Shown: in pieces, positions 7,968 to 16,088 of the stretch
Numbering within the stretch: the stretch's first letter is position 1
Layout: each line of letters starts with the position of its first letter
NCBI GenBank assembly: GCA_031553885.1
Contig: JAVBKV010000014.1
Span: 1 to 64,000 of the forward strand
Direction: 5' to 3'
Length of the DNA: 64,000 nucleotides
DNA from: JAVBKV01 sp031553885
GTDB lineage: Bacteria > Bacteroidota > Bacteroidia > Bacteroidales > Azobacteroidaceae
Program-made: the position numbers and the translations under genes
Notes under the pieces: model-generated
What the model saw: the letters and a program-made list of their open reading frames with translations, nothing else
Told to the model about the DNA's origin: nothing
Databases searched by the model: none

Positions 7968-10172
7968 TCAATACCGGGTAACCTGCTTCACTCCCTTCAC
8001 CGCTTTTATTTTTTTAATCAGTCCATCCATCGCGGAAGTATTATTGAGCATGACAGTAAGGGTTCCCTGAAAAAGGCCATCCGAGGAATCGACAACAATG
8101 GAACGCAGCATCATTCCGTTTTCTTTCGAAATAACGGAAGTAATATTCGTTACGATCCCGATATCATCATGACCGATCACCTTAAGTGTAACCGGATAAT
8201 TGGTTCCTGATTTTCCCGACCAGCGGGCTTTCACGATGCGGTATCCGAAACGGTTGAACATGGAAGGAGCATTCGGGCAATTCATCCGGTGGATTTTGAT
8301 TCCCTGGGTCGAAACAAAGCCAAAAATATCATCTCCATAGATCGGGTTGCAACATTTGGCCAGCCGGTATTCGATTCCGGTCAGGTTCTGGTCGATCACC
8401 AATACATCCTCCCGGTTCGTAATTTCTTCTACTTCCGTAATCGCATGGTAATTTTCCACACTCCGGTCGGAATGCTCGGAAAGTTCATTTTCCTTTTTTC
8501 CCAGTTCCAGGTACTGATCGATCATGTCATTCACGTCCAGGCGCTCGGAAGCAATATCCGCATAGAAATCCGTTACCGTTTTATAGCCTTTCTTTTTGAT
8601 CAGGCGCATCATCAGGCCTTCATCCTCTTCGATTTTGCGATTCTTGAAACGTCGGGACAGTAATTCCTTCGCATATTCGACCTGCCGGGCAGACTGTTCT
8701 TTGAGCGATTGTTTGATCTTAACCCGAGCCTTGGAAGTCACGACAAAACTCAACCAATCCTGCTTGGGTGTCTGACTGGGAGAAGTCTGAATATCCACCT
8801 GGTCGCCACTGCTAAGACGGTATTTGATCGGAACATTTTTACCATTCACCTTGGCTGACACGCACTTTGAGCCCAATTTGGTATGAATAGCAAAAGCAAA
8901 ATCGAGGACCGTCGCATTGTGAGGCAACTTGAACAAGTCTCCTTTGGGTGTAAAAACGAATATCTCATCATCATAGAGATCCATTTTGAAGTCCTGGATC
9001 AGGTCTGCCGGTGCGGTATCCTTGCTTTCCAACACTTCCCGGACATTGTTCAACCACTCATCCAGACCGCTTTCTCCTTTAATCCCTTTGTATTTCCAGT
9101 GAGCCGCCAATCCCCGTTCGGCAATTTCATCCATACGTTTGGAACGGATCTGGACTTCCACCCAACGGCCTTCTGGTCCCATTACCGTAATATGCAACGA
9201 TTCGTAACCATTGCTTTTAGGAATCGATAACCAATCTTTCAGTCGTTTGGGATTCGGCTGATACATATCGGTAATGACCGAATAAATCTGCCAGCATTCG
9301 GCTTTTTCCTTTTCCGGATCCGTATCGATGATGACCCGGATAGCAAAAAGATCGTATATGTTCTCAAATTCGATTTTCTGTTTCAACAGTTTATTGCGGA
9401 TCGAGTGAATGGATTTGGTACGACCCTTGATATCGAAGTTCAGTCCCATTTCCGTCAGCTTCTTTTCTACAGGAGCGATAAATTCGGCGATATATTTATC
9501 CCGGGAACGTTTGGTTTCATTCAGTTTACTTGCAATAAAATCATACATCTCCCTGTCCTGCAGTTTCAGGGATAAATCTTCCAGCTCGGATTTCACAGTA
9601 TACAATCCCAACCGGTGTGAAAGCGGAGCATACAAGTAAGAAGCCTCAGCCGCTATTTTTAACCGTTGCTCCTCTTTTTCCAGCTTTTTGGACACCCGCA
9701 TCAGGTAAAGACGATCGGCAATCATAATAAGGATTACCCGGACATCTTCTGCAAAAGAAAGCAACAATTTCCGGAAATTTTCCGTTTCAATGGCAGCATT
9801 TTTTGCATATAATTCATTGGTTTTTATCAGGCCGCGGATAATACCGGATACATCGGGCCCAAAGGACTTTTCCATTTGATCGAGTGATAATTTACCGACC
9901 AACACTCCGTCTGCGAGCAATACTGCAATAACGGAAGCGCGTTTAAGGCCAATCTCCTCCGAAACGATCAAAGCCGTATGAAGATTACGCAACAAGCGAC
10001 TCAACCCATAAACATCTTGGCGAGAGCTTTCTGACCGGAAAACCTCACGAATATATTTCCTGACTTCTCTTACTTCAGCCGGAGTAATCGAATCTCCCAA
10101 ACTTCTCAGGAGGCTCCGGCAAACACGAAGAAATTCCGTACGTTCTTGTTCTGAAAATAAATGACTCATCAT
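7968..10172 (-). CDS. RelA/SpoT-family (p)ppGpp synthetase with degenerate hydrolase domain
   Basis: Makes the stringent-response alarmone (p)ppGpp. The 734-aa protein has the RSH order: N-terminal HD-type domain, synthetase (RTKSIHSIRNKL, YDLFAIRVIID, RLKDWLSIPKSNGYESLH, WVEVQIRSKRMDEIAERG), TGS domain (VFTPKGDLFKLPHNATVLDF), a conserved-cysteine region (YRLAKCCNPIYGD) and a C-terminal ACT domain. In the HD domain the expected LLHD motif reads LLAD (A-D at about 87-88), and the following acidic EDT motif is absent. Hydrolase activity is therefore probably lost and a separate SpoT-like enzyme is expected elsewhere. An ATG at 10172 or 10169 fits the promoter at 10190-10197 better than the upstream TTG at 10187. 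Confidence 0.92.
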   Translation of the reverse strand: MMSHLFSEQERTEFLRVCRSLLRSLGDSITPAEVREVRKYIREVFRSESSRQDVYGLSRLLRNLHTALIVSEEIGLKRASVIAVLLADGVLVGKLSLDQMEKSFGPDVSGIIRGLIKTNELYAKNAAIETENFRKLLLSFAEDVRVILIMIADRLYLMRVSKKLEKEEQRLKIAAEASYLYAPLSHRLGLYTVKSELEDLSLKLQDREMYDFIASKLNETKRSRDKYIAEFIAPVEKKLTEMGLNFDIKGRTKSIHSIRNKLLKQKIEFENIYDLFAIRVIIDTDPEKEKAECWQIYSVITDMYQPNPKRLKDWLSIPKSNGYESLHITVMGPEGRWVEVQIRSKRMDEIAERGLAAHWKYKGIKGESGLDEWLNNVREVLESKDTAPADLIQDFKMDLYDDEIFVFTPKGDLFKLPHNATVLDFAFAIHTKLGSKCVSAKVNGKNVPIKYRLSSGDQVDIQTSPSQTPKQDWLSFVVTSKARVKIKQSLKEQSARQVEYAKELLSRRFKNRKIEEDEGLMMRLIKKKGYKTVTDFYADIASERLDVNDMIDQYLELGKKENELSEHSDRSVENYHAITEVEEITNREDVLVIDQNLTGIEYRLAKCCNPIYGDDIFGFVSTQGIKIHRMNCPNAPSMFNRFGYRIVKARWSGKSGTNYPVTLKVIGHDDIGIVTNITSVISKENGMMLRSIVVDSSDGLFQGTLTVMLNNTSAMDGLIKKIKAVKGVKQVTRY

Positions 10173-10189
10173 TGCACGATTTTTCAAGA

Positions 10190-10197
10190 CAAAGTTA
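10190..10197 (-). promoter_or_regulatory. -7 promoter element for the rel gene (TAACTTTG)
   Basis: On the minus strand TAACTTTG matches TAnnTTTG and lies 17 bp from the ATG at 10172, leaving a short leader. No clear -33 TTTG is seen. It is back to back with the promoter of the divergent DUF4301 gene. Confidence 0.55.
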
Positions 10198-10218
10198 GGA
10201 TTTTATTGGTAAAATTCA

Positions 10219-10226
10219 TAAATTTG
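10219..10226 (+). promoter_or_regulatory. -7 promoter element for the DUF4301 gene (TAAATTTG)
   Basis: TAAATTTG matches the Bacteroidota consensus exactly, 26 bp before the ATG at 10253. The rel promoter is 22 bp away on the other strand, so RNA polymerase binding at the two sites may interfere. Confidence 0.55.
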
Positions 10227-10252
10227 CAAGAAACAGTTAACTTTCAATAACT

Positions 10253-11770
10253 ATGTTTACTTCATCCGACCTCAATCAACTCGCCTCCAAAGGCATTGGT
10301 ATCATACAGGCAGAAGAACAACTTGCATCTTTCAGAAAAGGGTTTCCGTTCCTGTCCATCATCACTTCGGCTTCCGTAAAGAAAGGAATTTCAGTTCTAT
10401 CCGATGAACAGCAAGACCTTTACCTGAACGCTTGGGAATCTTACCTGAAAGAAAACAAAGAAATTGTCAAATTTGTTCCGGCCTCGGGCGCTGCCAGCCG
10501 GATGTTTAAAAACCTGTTTGAATTCCTGGAATCGTACAGCATTCCCGAAACTCCTTTTGAAAAGAACTTCTTCAATAACATCCATCGTTTTGCTTTTTAT
10601 GATGCACTCAATCAATGTTGCCTTAAAAACGAAAGAAGCAGCATCGACGAATTAATTGCGGGAGAGCGGTACAAAACAGTGGTAGAAAACTTACTGCATG
10701 AAAAAGGGCTGAACTATGGACAACTCCCAAAAGGATTGTTGTTTTTTCATTCTTATCCGGAAAGACCTTGCACTGCCCTGGAAGAACACCTGGCGGAAGG
10801 GGCTTTATATGCCTGTAACGAAGCTAAACAAGTAAAGGTACACTTTACCGTTTCTCCTGAACACCGGGATTTATTCGAACAACTGGTCCAGGAAAAAACA
10901 CCTCAATATACTGCTACATTCGGAGTGCAATATACGATCGGTTTCAGCGAACAAAAATCGTCTACGGACACGCTGGCTGGGGATGCAAACAACCAACCGT
11001 TCCGGGAAGAAGGCAAACTTGTATTCCGTCCGGGCGGACACGGTGCTTTGATTGAAAATCTGAATGATATTGACGCAGACGTGGTTTTCATAAAAAACAT
11101 AGATAATGTTGTCCCTGACTCACACAAACCGATTACCGTTCATTATAAGAAACTGATTGCCGGAGTGTTGGTGTACCTGCAAAAAAAGAGTTACAATTAC
11201 CTTCGTCTGATCGAATCCGGCAAATATACCCACGATCAGTTGATGGAAATGTTGTATTTCCTGCAGAATGAACTATGTATTAAGAATCCGGAAACAAAAA
11301 TGCTGGAAGACGTGGAACTGGTGCTGTATATCAAATCCAAACTCGACCGTCCCATGCGTGTTTGCGGCATGGTAAAAAATGAAGGAGAACCTGGCGGGGG
11401 GCCTTTCCTGACAGTAAATACGGATGGAACTATCTCACCGCAAATCCTCGAAAGCTCACAAATCGACCTTCAGGATCCGGTCAAAAAGCAACTGTTCGAA
11501 GAAGGGACTCATTTCAATCCGGTAGATCTGGTTTGTTCTCTAAAGAACTACAAAGGAGAAAAATACAACCTGCCTGATTACGTAGATAAGAACACCGGAT
11601 TTATTTCCCTGAAATCCAAAGGAGGGAAAGAGTTGAAAGCACTCGAACTCCCGGGACTCTGGAATGGAGCTATGTCGGACTGGAATACCGTTTTTGTCGA
11701 AGTACCCGTACAAACATTCAATCCGGTCAAAACCGTAAACGATTTATTACGACCTGAGCATCAAGGGTGA
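10253..11770 (+). CDS. DUF4301 family protein, possible nucleotidyltransferase fold
   Basis: A 505-aa cytoplasmic protein with no signal peptide or membrane segment, matching from memory the Bacteroidota family DUF4301 of unknown function. Two segments look like sugar-nucleotide pyrophosphorylases: VPASGAASRMFK at about residue 78, which resembles the G-x-G-x-x-R-M loop, and FRPGGHGALIENLNDI plus VVFIKNIDN at about 260-290, which resembles the GGHG and acidic metal-binding regions of UDP-sugar pyrophosphorylases. An NTP-transferase-like activity is an inference from these motifs only. It is monocistronic and divergent from the rel gene. Confidence 0.75.
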   Translation: MFTSSDLNQLASKGIGIIQAEEQLASFRKGFPFLSIITSASVKKGISVLSDEQQDLYLNAWESYLKENKEIVKFVPASGAASRMFKNLFEFLESYSIPETPFEKNFFNNIHRFAFYDALNQCCLKNERSSIDELIAGERYKTVVENLLHEKGLNYGQLPKGLLFFHSYPERPCTALEEHLAEGALYACNEAKQVKVHFTVSPEHRDLFEQLVQEKTPQYTATFGVQYTIGFSEQKSSTDTLAGDANNQPFREEGKLVFRPGGHGALIENLNDIDADVVFIKNIDNVVPDSHKPITVHYKKLIAGVLVYLQKKSYNYLRLIESGKYTHDQLMEMLYFLQNELCIKNPETKMLEDVELVLYIKSKLDRPMRVCGMVKNEGEPGGGPFLTVNTDGTISPQILESSQIDLQDPVKKQLFEEGTHFNPVDLVCSLKNYKGEKYNLPDYVDKNTGFISLKSKGGKELKALELPGLWNGAMSDWNTVFVEVPVQTFNPVKTVNDLLRPEHQG

Positions 11771-11778
11771 CGCTCAGG
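11753..11778. terminator. Possible bidirectional terminator hairpin
   Basis: CCTGAGC (11753-11759) pairs with GCTCAGG (11772-11778) across the stop codon of the DUF4301 gene, in the 22-bp gap between two convergent genes. No strong T-tract is present, so the call is tentative. Confidence 0.3.
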
Positions 11779-11792
11779 CCGGTATTTCGGAT

Positions 11793-12566
11793 CTATTTTC
11801 TGTAGGAAATTGTTGCAGTTGCCTGGTTGGTAGGCATAACCAATATTTCCGCTATCTGGATATGCTCCGGAACAGATGCTGCATAATAAACCGTTTCGGC
11901 GATATCGTCTCCGGTCAACGGTTGTAATCCTTTGTAAACGGCCTCTGCCTGGGTTTTATCTCCCCGGAAACGGGTAATGCTGAAGTGAGTTTCCACCATG
12001 CCCGGCTTGATATTGGTTACACGCAACGGTGTATCGACCAGATCAATACGAAGCCCATCGGTCAATGCCCGGACGGCAAACTTAGACGCACAATAAACAC
12101 TTCCTCCGGGATAAGCTGCTTCTCCGGCTATAGAGCCTATGTTAATAATGTGGCCTCGTTGGCGTTCGACCATGCCCGGAACTACAAACCGGGTAATATT
12201 CAATAGACCTTTTATATTGGTGTCGAGTACAATATCCCACTCATCCAGATTCCCTTCATACTCTTTTTCAACCCCAATAACCAAGCCTGCATTGTTGATC
12301 AGAATATCAATGGCCTTCCATTCTTCAGGAAGATTTTCAATACAACAATGAGCCGTTTCCCGATCGCGGACGTCAAACAACAAAGTGATAACTTCCACTC
12401 CATACTTATCTGCGATCCGGGCTTTAAGCTCTTCTAATTTTTCTTTATTCCTTCCATTTAAAATCAGTTTTGCTCCATGAGCTGCAAATTTCCATGCACA
12501 AGCTTCTCCGATTCCACTTGTCGAACCGGTAATCAATACAATTTTACCTTTCATACTCTGATTCAT
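11793..12566 (-). CDS. Short-chain dehydrogenase/reductase (SDR), YdfG-like
   Basis: A 257-aa NAD(P)-dependent oxidoreductase of the classical SDR family. It has the cofactor glycine motif (ITGSTSGIGEA) near the N-terminus, NNAG in the middle, a catalytic serine in INIGSIAG and the YCASK active-site Tyr/Lys. The closest family remembered is the YdfG-type serine/3-hydroxy acid dehydrogenases, but the substrate cannot be read from sequence. The start codon directly abuts the stop of the ORF6N gene upstream; an internal ATG four codons later is also possible. Confidence 0.88.
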   Translation of the reverse strand: MNQSMKGKIVLITGSTSGIGEACAWKFAAHGAKLILNGRNKEKLEELKARIADKYGVEVITLLFDVRDRETAHCCIENLPEEWKAIDILINNAGLVIGVEKEYEGNLDEWDIVLDTNIKGLLNITRFVVPGMVERQRGHIINIGSIAGEAAYPGGSVYCASKFAVRALTDGLRIDLVDTPLRVTNIKPGMVETHFSITRFRGDKTQAEAVYKGLQPLTGDDIAETVYYAASVPEHIQIAEILVMPTNQATATISYRK

Positions 12567-13169
12567 TTATTTTTTATTCTTATATCTTTCTGCCGTATAA
12601 CCTACTTCCGGCAAAGGCGATTTTTCCTTTGTAACCTGTACTTCATTAGACAACCGGGCAAAAACGTCAAATACATCATCCAATGCCTTGCGCGTATCTT
12701 CACTCAGATCATTCATATCTTTCAGTAATTCTTCATTGGCAACTTCCAACTTGTTCAACCGATTTTCTACATGTTGAGAATACCTGGCCTCAGCCAAATA
12801 CTTTCGAACTTTTACAAAAGCCCGCATAATCCCAATATTTATTTCAATCGATAAAGGAGTTCTCAATACTCCCGAAAGCATAGCAACCCCTTCTTGGGTA
12901 AAAGCGTATGGAAGCACATAACTATGTTTTATATTCTGAGGGAACTGGTCGCAAATTGCGACCAGTTCATTCCATTCTACCCTTGTTAATTCAAACATAA
13001 AATCCTCAGGGAATCGTTCTATATTCCGCCGAACCTGTTCTTTCAGCCTTTTTGTCTGTACTCCGTACATTTCCGCCAAATGAAAATCCATCATAACCTG
13101 ATGACCTCTCAATTCATAAATTAAATTCTGAACCGTTTGTAACGGATCGGTTTCAGTTGTTGTTTGCAT
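12567..13169 (-). CDS. ORF6N-domain protein (phage-regulator-like DNA-binding domain)
   Basis: A 200-aa protein whose N-terminal half (about residues 15-105) matches the ORF6N domain: GHQVMMDFHLAEMYGVQTK, VRRNIERFPEDFMFELT and YAFTQEGVAMLSGVL. This domain is a likely DNA-binding module from phage antirepressor-type proteins and is common as solitary genes in Bacteroidota. The C-terminal part (about 115-175) is predicted coiled coil (RLNKLEVANEELLKDMNDL). It lies between nadK and the SDR gene on the same strand with short gaps. Its target and role are unknown; the domain suggests a past phage or mobile-element origin. Confidence 0.85.
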   Translation of the reverse strand: MQTTTETDPLQTVQNLIYELRGHQVMMDFHLAEMYGVQTKRLKEQVRRNIERFPEDFMFELTRVEWNELVAICDQFPQNIKHSYVLPYAFTQEGVAMLSGVLRTPLSIEINIGIMRAFVKVRKYLAEARYSQHVENRLNKLEVANEELLKDMNDLSEDTRKALDDVFDVFARLSNEVQVTKEKSPLPEVGYTAERYKNKK

Positions 13170-13214
13170 AATGTTTTGGTTAATATTTGCTTTACAATTG
13201 AAATGTATTTTCCT

Positions 13215-14102
13215 TTATTCCTGTTCTTCTACTCCTCTTACATCGGTTCCCCACATCAGTTTTTTACGTAACGTATCATAAAATGTCTGCTTATGCCGCT
13301 TAACGATTTTCGTAGTAAAATCGGCCTTCCGGATCTCGAACCGGGTTCCGGAAGGGAACATCTCTGACCTTCCGTCCAGGGCAACAAGGAAATTACTGCT
13401 CCGGGTTTCCACTTCCAACCGGATGGTGTAATCATCGGGAATAACCAGCGGACGGACATTCAACGAATGAGGGGCAACCGGACTCAAGACAAAATTCCGG
13501 GCCTGAGGGATAATAATCGGCCCATCCACGCTCATGGAATAAGCCGTAGAACCGGTAGGCGTCGCTACCAATAATCCATCAGCCAGGTAATCCGTCAAAA
13601 AATCATCATTCAGGTACGCATGAATGGTAATCATGGAAGACGTATCCCGTTTTAATACGGCTATTTCGTTCAACGCATAATTATATGGTCCGGGAAACCG
13701 GGTATCTGTGTTCAATTGCAATAAACTTCTTTCCTCCAGACGGTACTCTCCGCGAAAAAACTCATCCAGCAATTCTTCGATATCCGGAGTGTCTACATCT
13801 GCCAAAAAACCCAAACGGCCGGTATTGATACCCAGAATAGGAATATTTTTACGCCCTACCCAGGCTGCAGTCCGCAGAAAAGTTCCATCTCCTCCGAGAC
13901 TCAGGGCTACATCCAGTGAAAACGCTTCCGAATCAATCAATCCACTTACATCGGGAGTATAGGCAAACTGTGTCGACAGGTAATCGTAAAAATGCCTTTC
14001 CACCCAGATGTCCCCGTTTAACTCTTTTAAACGATCAAAAATTCTTTTGATACGATTTTGTTTACCGGCTTGATAATCACTACCGAATATACCGATTTTC
14101 AT
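13215..14102 (-). CDS. nadK: NAD kinase
   Basis: Phosphorylates NAD to NADP, the only route to NADP in the cell. The 295-aa protein has the NAD-kinase signatures: SLGGDGTFLRTA (GGDG, phosphate binding), ILGINTGRLGFLAD, LNEIAVLKRD and the substrate-binding region TPTGSTAYSMSVDGPIIIP. Length is normal for the family. The start ATG is 5 bp after the CBS-domain gene stop, so the two are probably one operon, an arrangement seen in other Bacteroidales. Confidence 0.96.
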   Translation of the reverse strand: MKIGIFGSDYQAGKQNRIKRIFDRLKELNGDIWVERHFYDYLSTQFAYTPDVSGLIDSEAFSLDVALSLGGDGTFLRTAAWVGRKNIPILGINTGRLGFLADVDTPDIEELLDEFFRGEYRLEERSLLQLNTDTRFPGPYNYALNEIAVLKRDTSSMITIHAYLNDDFLTDYLADGLLVATPTGSTAYSMSVDGPIIIPQARNFVLSPVAPHSLNVRPLVIPDDYTIRLEVETRSSNFLVALDGRSEMFPSGTRFEIRKADFTTKIVKRHKQTFYDTLRKKLMWGTDVRGVEEQE

Positions 14103-14107
14103 GTTAC

Positions 14108-14767
14108 TTACATTTCTAAATAATACATCAACTCATCCAAACGGCTCTTCATTGTCTCATCCATAAGCCCCTGTTTCTGTGCATAATATAATACCTTGTA
14201 ATTGAACCGTTCCAGGCTCATCAGGACAGGAGACGCATCTTCCAGATCGATCTTAAGCAAAAGAATCATTTTAGCCGTAGCTTCCACCGGATAAGAAAAA
14301 AGACTGAGTATCTTAGCGTTGTTGGATTCGGTCAGATGAACAATCTGAGACAACGAATAATCCTGCGTGTTCAATTCTATGGCAATCAAGGCTCCATGTG
14401 AACCCGCGTTGGATATCTCCGACAGTTTTTCTGTCAATGCACCCAGCGTTACGGCTCCCAGAAACTCCCCGGAAGCGCCTACTACCGGAAGTAAACTCAA
14501 CTTATTCTTTCCCATGATATTCAGCACCTCCAGGACAGAAGTTTCCTCTCCCACACAAGGAGCATACCAGGTAATATTTTCAATGTGATCTTCCGGATTG
14601 TTCATCAGAAAAACATCTTTTTCGGACAACAGGCAAATGTATTGGTTTTCTTTCACAACCGGAAGGTGTTTCAATTTAAGATCTTCCATTTGTGAAAGTG
14701 CAAAACTACCGGAATCGGTCGTTTTCAGCACCGGAATCTGTTTTGTTAGGAATTCTTTACTTAACAT
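14108..14767 (-). CDS. CBS-domain protein
   Basis: A 219-aa cytoplasmic protein with two N-terminal CBS motifs (about residues 10-55 and 70-120; LLSEKDVFLMN, LLPVVGASGEFLGAVTLGAL), which usually bind adenine nucleotides, followed by an ACT-like C-terminal segment (GALIAIELNTQDYSLSQIV). It is upstream of, and almost abuts, nadK. A role in sensing adenine nucleotide or NAD(P) status is plausible but inferred only from that neighbourhood. A promoter element TAGATTTG lies 17 bp upstream. Confidence 0.85.
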   Translation of the reverse strand: MLSKEFLTKQIPVLKTTDSGSFALSQMEDLKLKHLPVVKENQYICLLSEKDVFLMNNPEDHIENITWYAPCVGEETSVLEVLNIMGKNKLSLLPVVGASGEFLGAVTLGALTEKLSEISNAGSHGALIAIELNTQDYSLSQIVHLTESNNAKILSLFSYPVEATAKMILLLKIDLEDASPVLMSLERFNYKVLYYAQKQGLMDETMKSRLDELMYYLEM

Positions 14768-14783
14768 TCTGGGTTTATTAAGT

Positions 14784-14791
14784 CAAATCTA
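14784..14791 (-). promoter_or_regulatory. -7 promoter element for CBS gene and nadK (TAGATTTG)
   Basis: The minus-strand octamer matches TAnnTTTG and is 17 bp from the start at 14767. It is immediately back to back with the plus-strand element at 14793-14800. Confidence 0.5.
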
Positions 14792-14792
14792 T

Positions 14793-14800
14793 TATTTTTG
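14793..14800 (+). promoter_or_regulatory. -7 promoter element upstream of exbB (TATTTTTG)
   Basis: TATTTTTG matches TAnnTTTG. It would give a leader of about 80 nt before the exbB-like ATG at 14887. No clear -33 element was found. Confidence 0.4.
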
Positions 14801-14886
14801 CAATTTGATTGCATATCTATTATGATACGCAAAATTAGTTATTTATTTGAAGAAAATCTTCCAAAAATCAGATTTATCTAATTATT

Positions 14887-15594
14887 ATGAGCTTATTACT
14901 TAGTATCCAGGAAGGTGCAGCGCAGGTAGCACAAGCAGTCCCCAATCTCACAACCCCTGAAGTACAGGAAGTTGAAATGAACATTTTGGATCTCACGATC
15001 AAGGGCGGTATCATTATGATTCCCATTTTTCTACTATTATTTGTAGCAGTTGCCGTCTTTATCGAAAGAGCATTGGTCATCCGGAAGGCAGGAAAAGAAG
15101 ATGCTACGTTCATGAACAGGATCAAAGATTACATTCATGAAGGAAAAATTGATTCGGCCATCAACCTGTGCAAAAGCACTAATACGCCTTATGCACGCAT
15201 GATCGAAAAAGGAATTTCCCGGTTGGGCCGACCGATGAACGACATACTGGTCGCCATCGAAAATGTGGGAAACATTGAAATTGCTAAATTGGAAAAGGGA
15301 TTTACCTGGGTAGCTACCACTGCGGGGGGAGCTCCTATGTTGGGATTCCTCGGTACGGTAACCGGTATGGTACGGGCCTTCTTCGATATGGCGAATGCCG
15401 GTGCCAACGTAGACATCACCCTTTTATCTTCCGGTATCTATGAAGCCTTGGTAACTACGGTTGCCGGTCTGATTGTCGGCATCATCGCTTTGTTTGCCTA
15501 CAACTACCTGGTTGCGGAAGTCAACGGAGTGGTAACCAAAATGGAAACCCGTTCCATGGAATTTATGGACCTATTGAACGAACCAACGAAATAA
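14887..15594 (+). CDS. MotA/TolQ/ExbB proton-channel protein
   Basis: Inner-membrane channel subunit that, with ExbD, uses the proton gradient to power TonB. The 235-aa protein has the ExbB layout: one membrane segment at about 38-60 (GGIIMIPIFLLLFVAVAVF), a cytoplasmic loop with RMIEKGISRLGRP, then two membrane segments in the last third (GGAPMLGFLGTVTGMVRAF; LVTTVAGLIVGIIALFAYNY). It is first in an exbB-exbD-tonB set and the likely energy source for the TonB-linked barrels of this organism. TolQ is an alternative name that sequence alone does not exclude. Confidence 0.9.
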   Translation: MSLLLSIQEGAAQVAQAVPNLTTPEVQEVEMNILDLTIKGGIIMIPIFLLLFVAVAVFIERALVIRKAGKEDATFMNRIKDYIHEGKIDSAINLCKSTNTPYARMIEKGISRLGRPMNDILVAIENVGNIEIAKLEKGFTWVATTAGGAPMLGFLGTVTGMVRAFFDMANAGANVDITLLSSGIYEALVTTVAGLIVGIIALFAYNYLVAEVNGVVTKMETRSMEFMDLLNEPTK

Positions 15595-15596
15595 TG

Positions 15597-15677
15597 AAAA
15601 ATTAAAAATGAAAAGTTAAAAATGATTCGAAAAATAGGCTCATTTTTAATTCTTAATTTTTAATTCTTAATTTTACC
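15597..15677. repeat. AT-rich imperfect inverted repeat between exbB and exbD
   Basis: AATTAAAAATGAAAAGTTAA on the left is partly mirrored by TTTTTAATTCTTAATTTTTA on the right, filling the spacer. Similar A/T-rich tracts based on TTAATTCTTAATT occur at 22048-22088 and in the loops of the two repeat pairs at 39446 and 50772. Confidence 0.55.
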
Positions 15678-15680
15678 ATT

Positions 15681-16088
15681 ATGGCTCTTAAAAGAAAAAC
15701 GAAGATAAACGCGGAATTCAGTATGGCTTCCATGACGGATATGATTTTTTTATTGCTCATATTCTTCATGATCACTTCTACAGTGGTAGTTCCGAATGCC
15801 ATCAAGGTTTTGTTGCCTCAAAGCAGACAGCAAACTTCCGCCAAACCATTAACACGGGTAACGATTGATTCCGATCTGAATTATTACGTGGCTTTCGGTA
15901 ACCAACGGGAACGTAAAGTTGCTTTTGACGAAATCACTCCTTTCCTACAGGATTGTTACGCCAAAGACCCGGAAGTTTATGTGGCTCTGTATGCGGATGA
16001 AACAATTCCATATAAAGAAGTGGTCAAAGTTCTCGAGATCGCGAATCAGAATAATTTCAAGATGATACTGGTTACACGTCCCCAATGA
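15681..16088 (+). CDS. ExbD/TolR family biopolymer transporter
   Basis: A 135-aa single-pass inner-membrane protein, partner of the ExbB-like channel. It has a membrane segment at about 18-40 (MTDMIFLLLIFFMITSTVV) that includes the conserved aspartate expected to carry protons, then a periplasmic domain ending VLEIANQNNFKMILVTRP. Its last codons overlap the start of the TonB gene by 4 bp (ATGA), indicating coupled translation. Confidence 0.9.
   Translation: MALKRKTKINAEFSMASMTDMIFLLLIFFMITSTVVVPNAIKVLLPQSRQQTSAKPLTRVTIDSDLNYYVAFGNQRERKVAFDEITPFLQDCYAKDPEVYVALYADETIPYKEVVKVLEIANQNNFKMILVTRPQ

Noticed and set aside
7891..7971. 27-codon N-terminal extension of dprA from a TTG
   Set aside because: Family similarity starts at the double ATG at 7890/7887 and the extension looks like spacer sequence.
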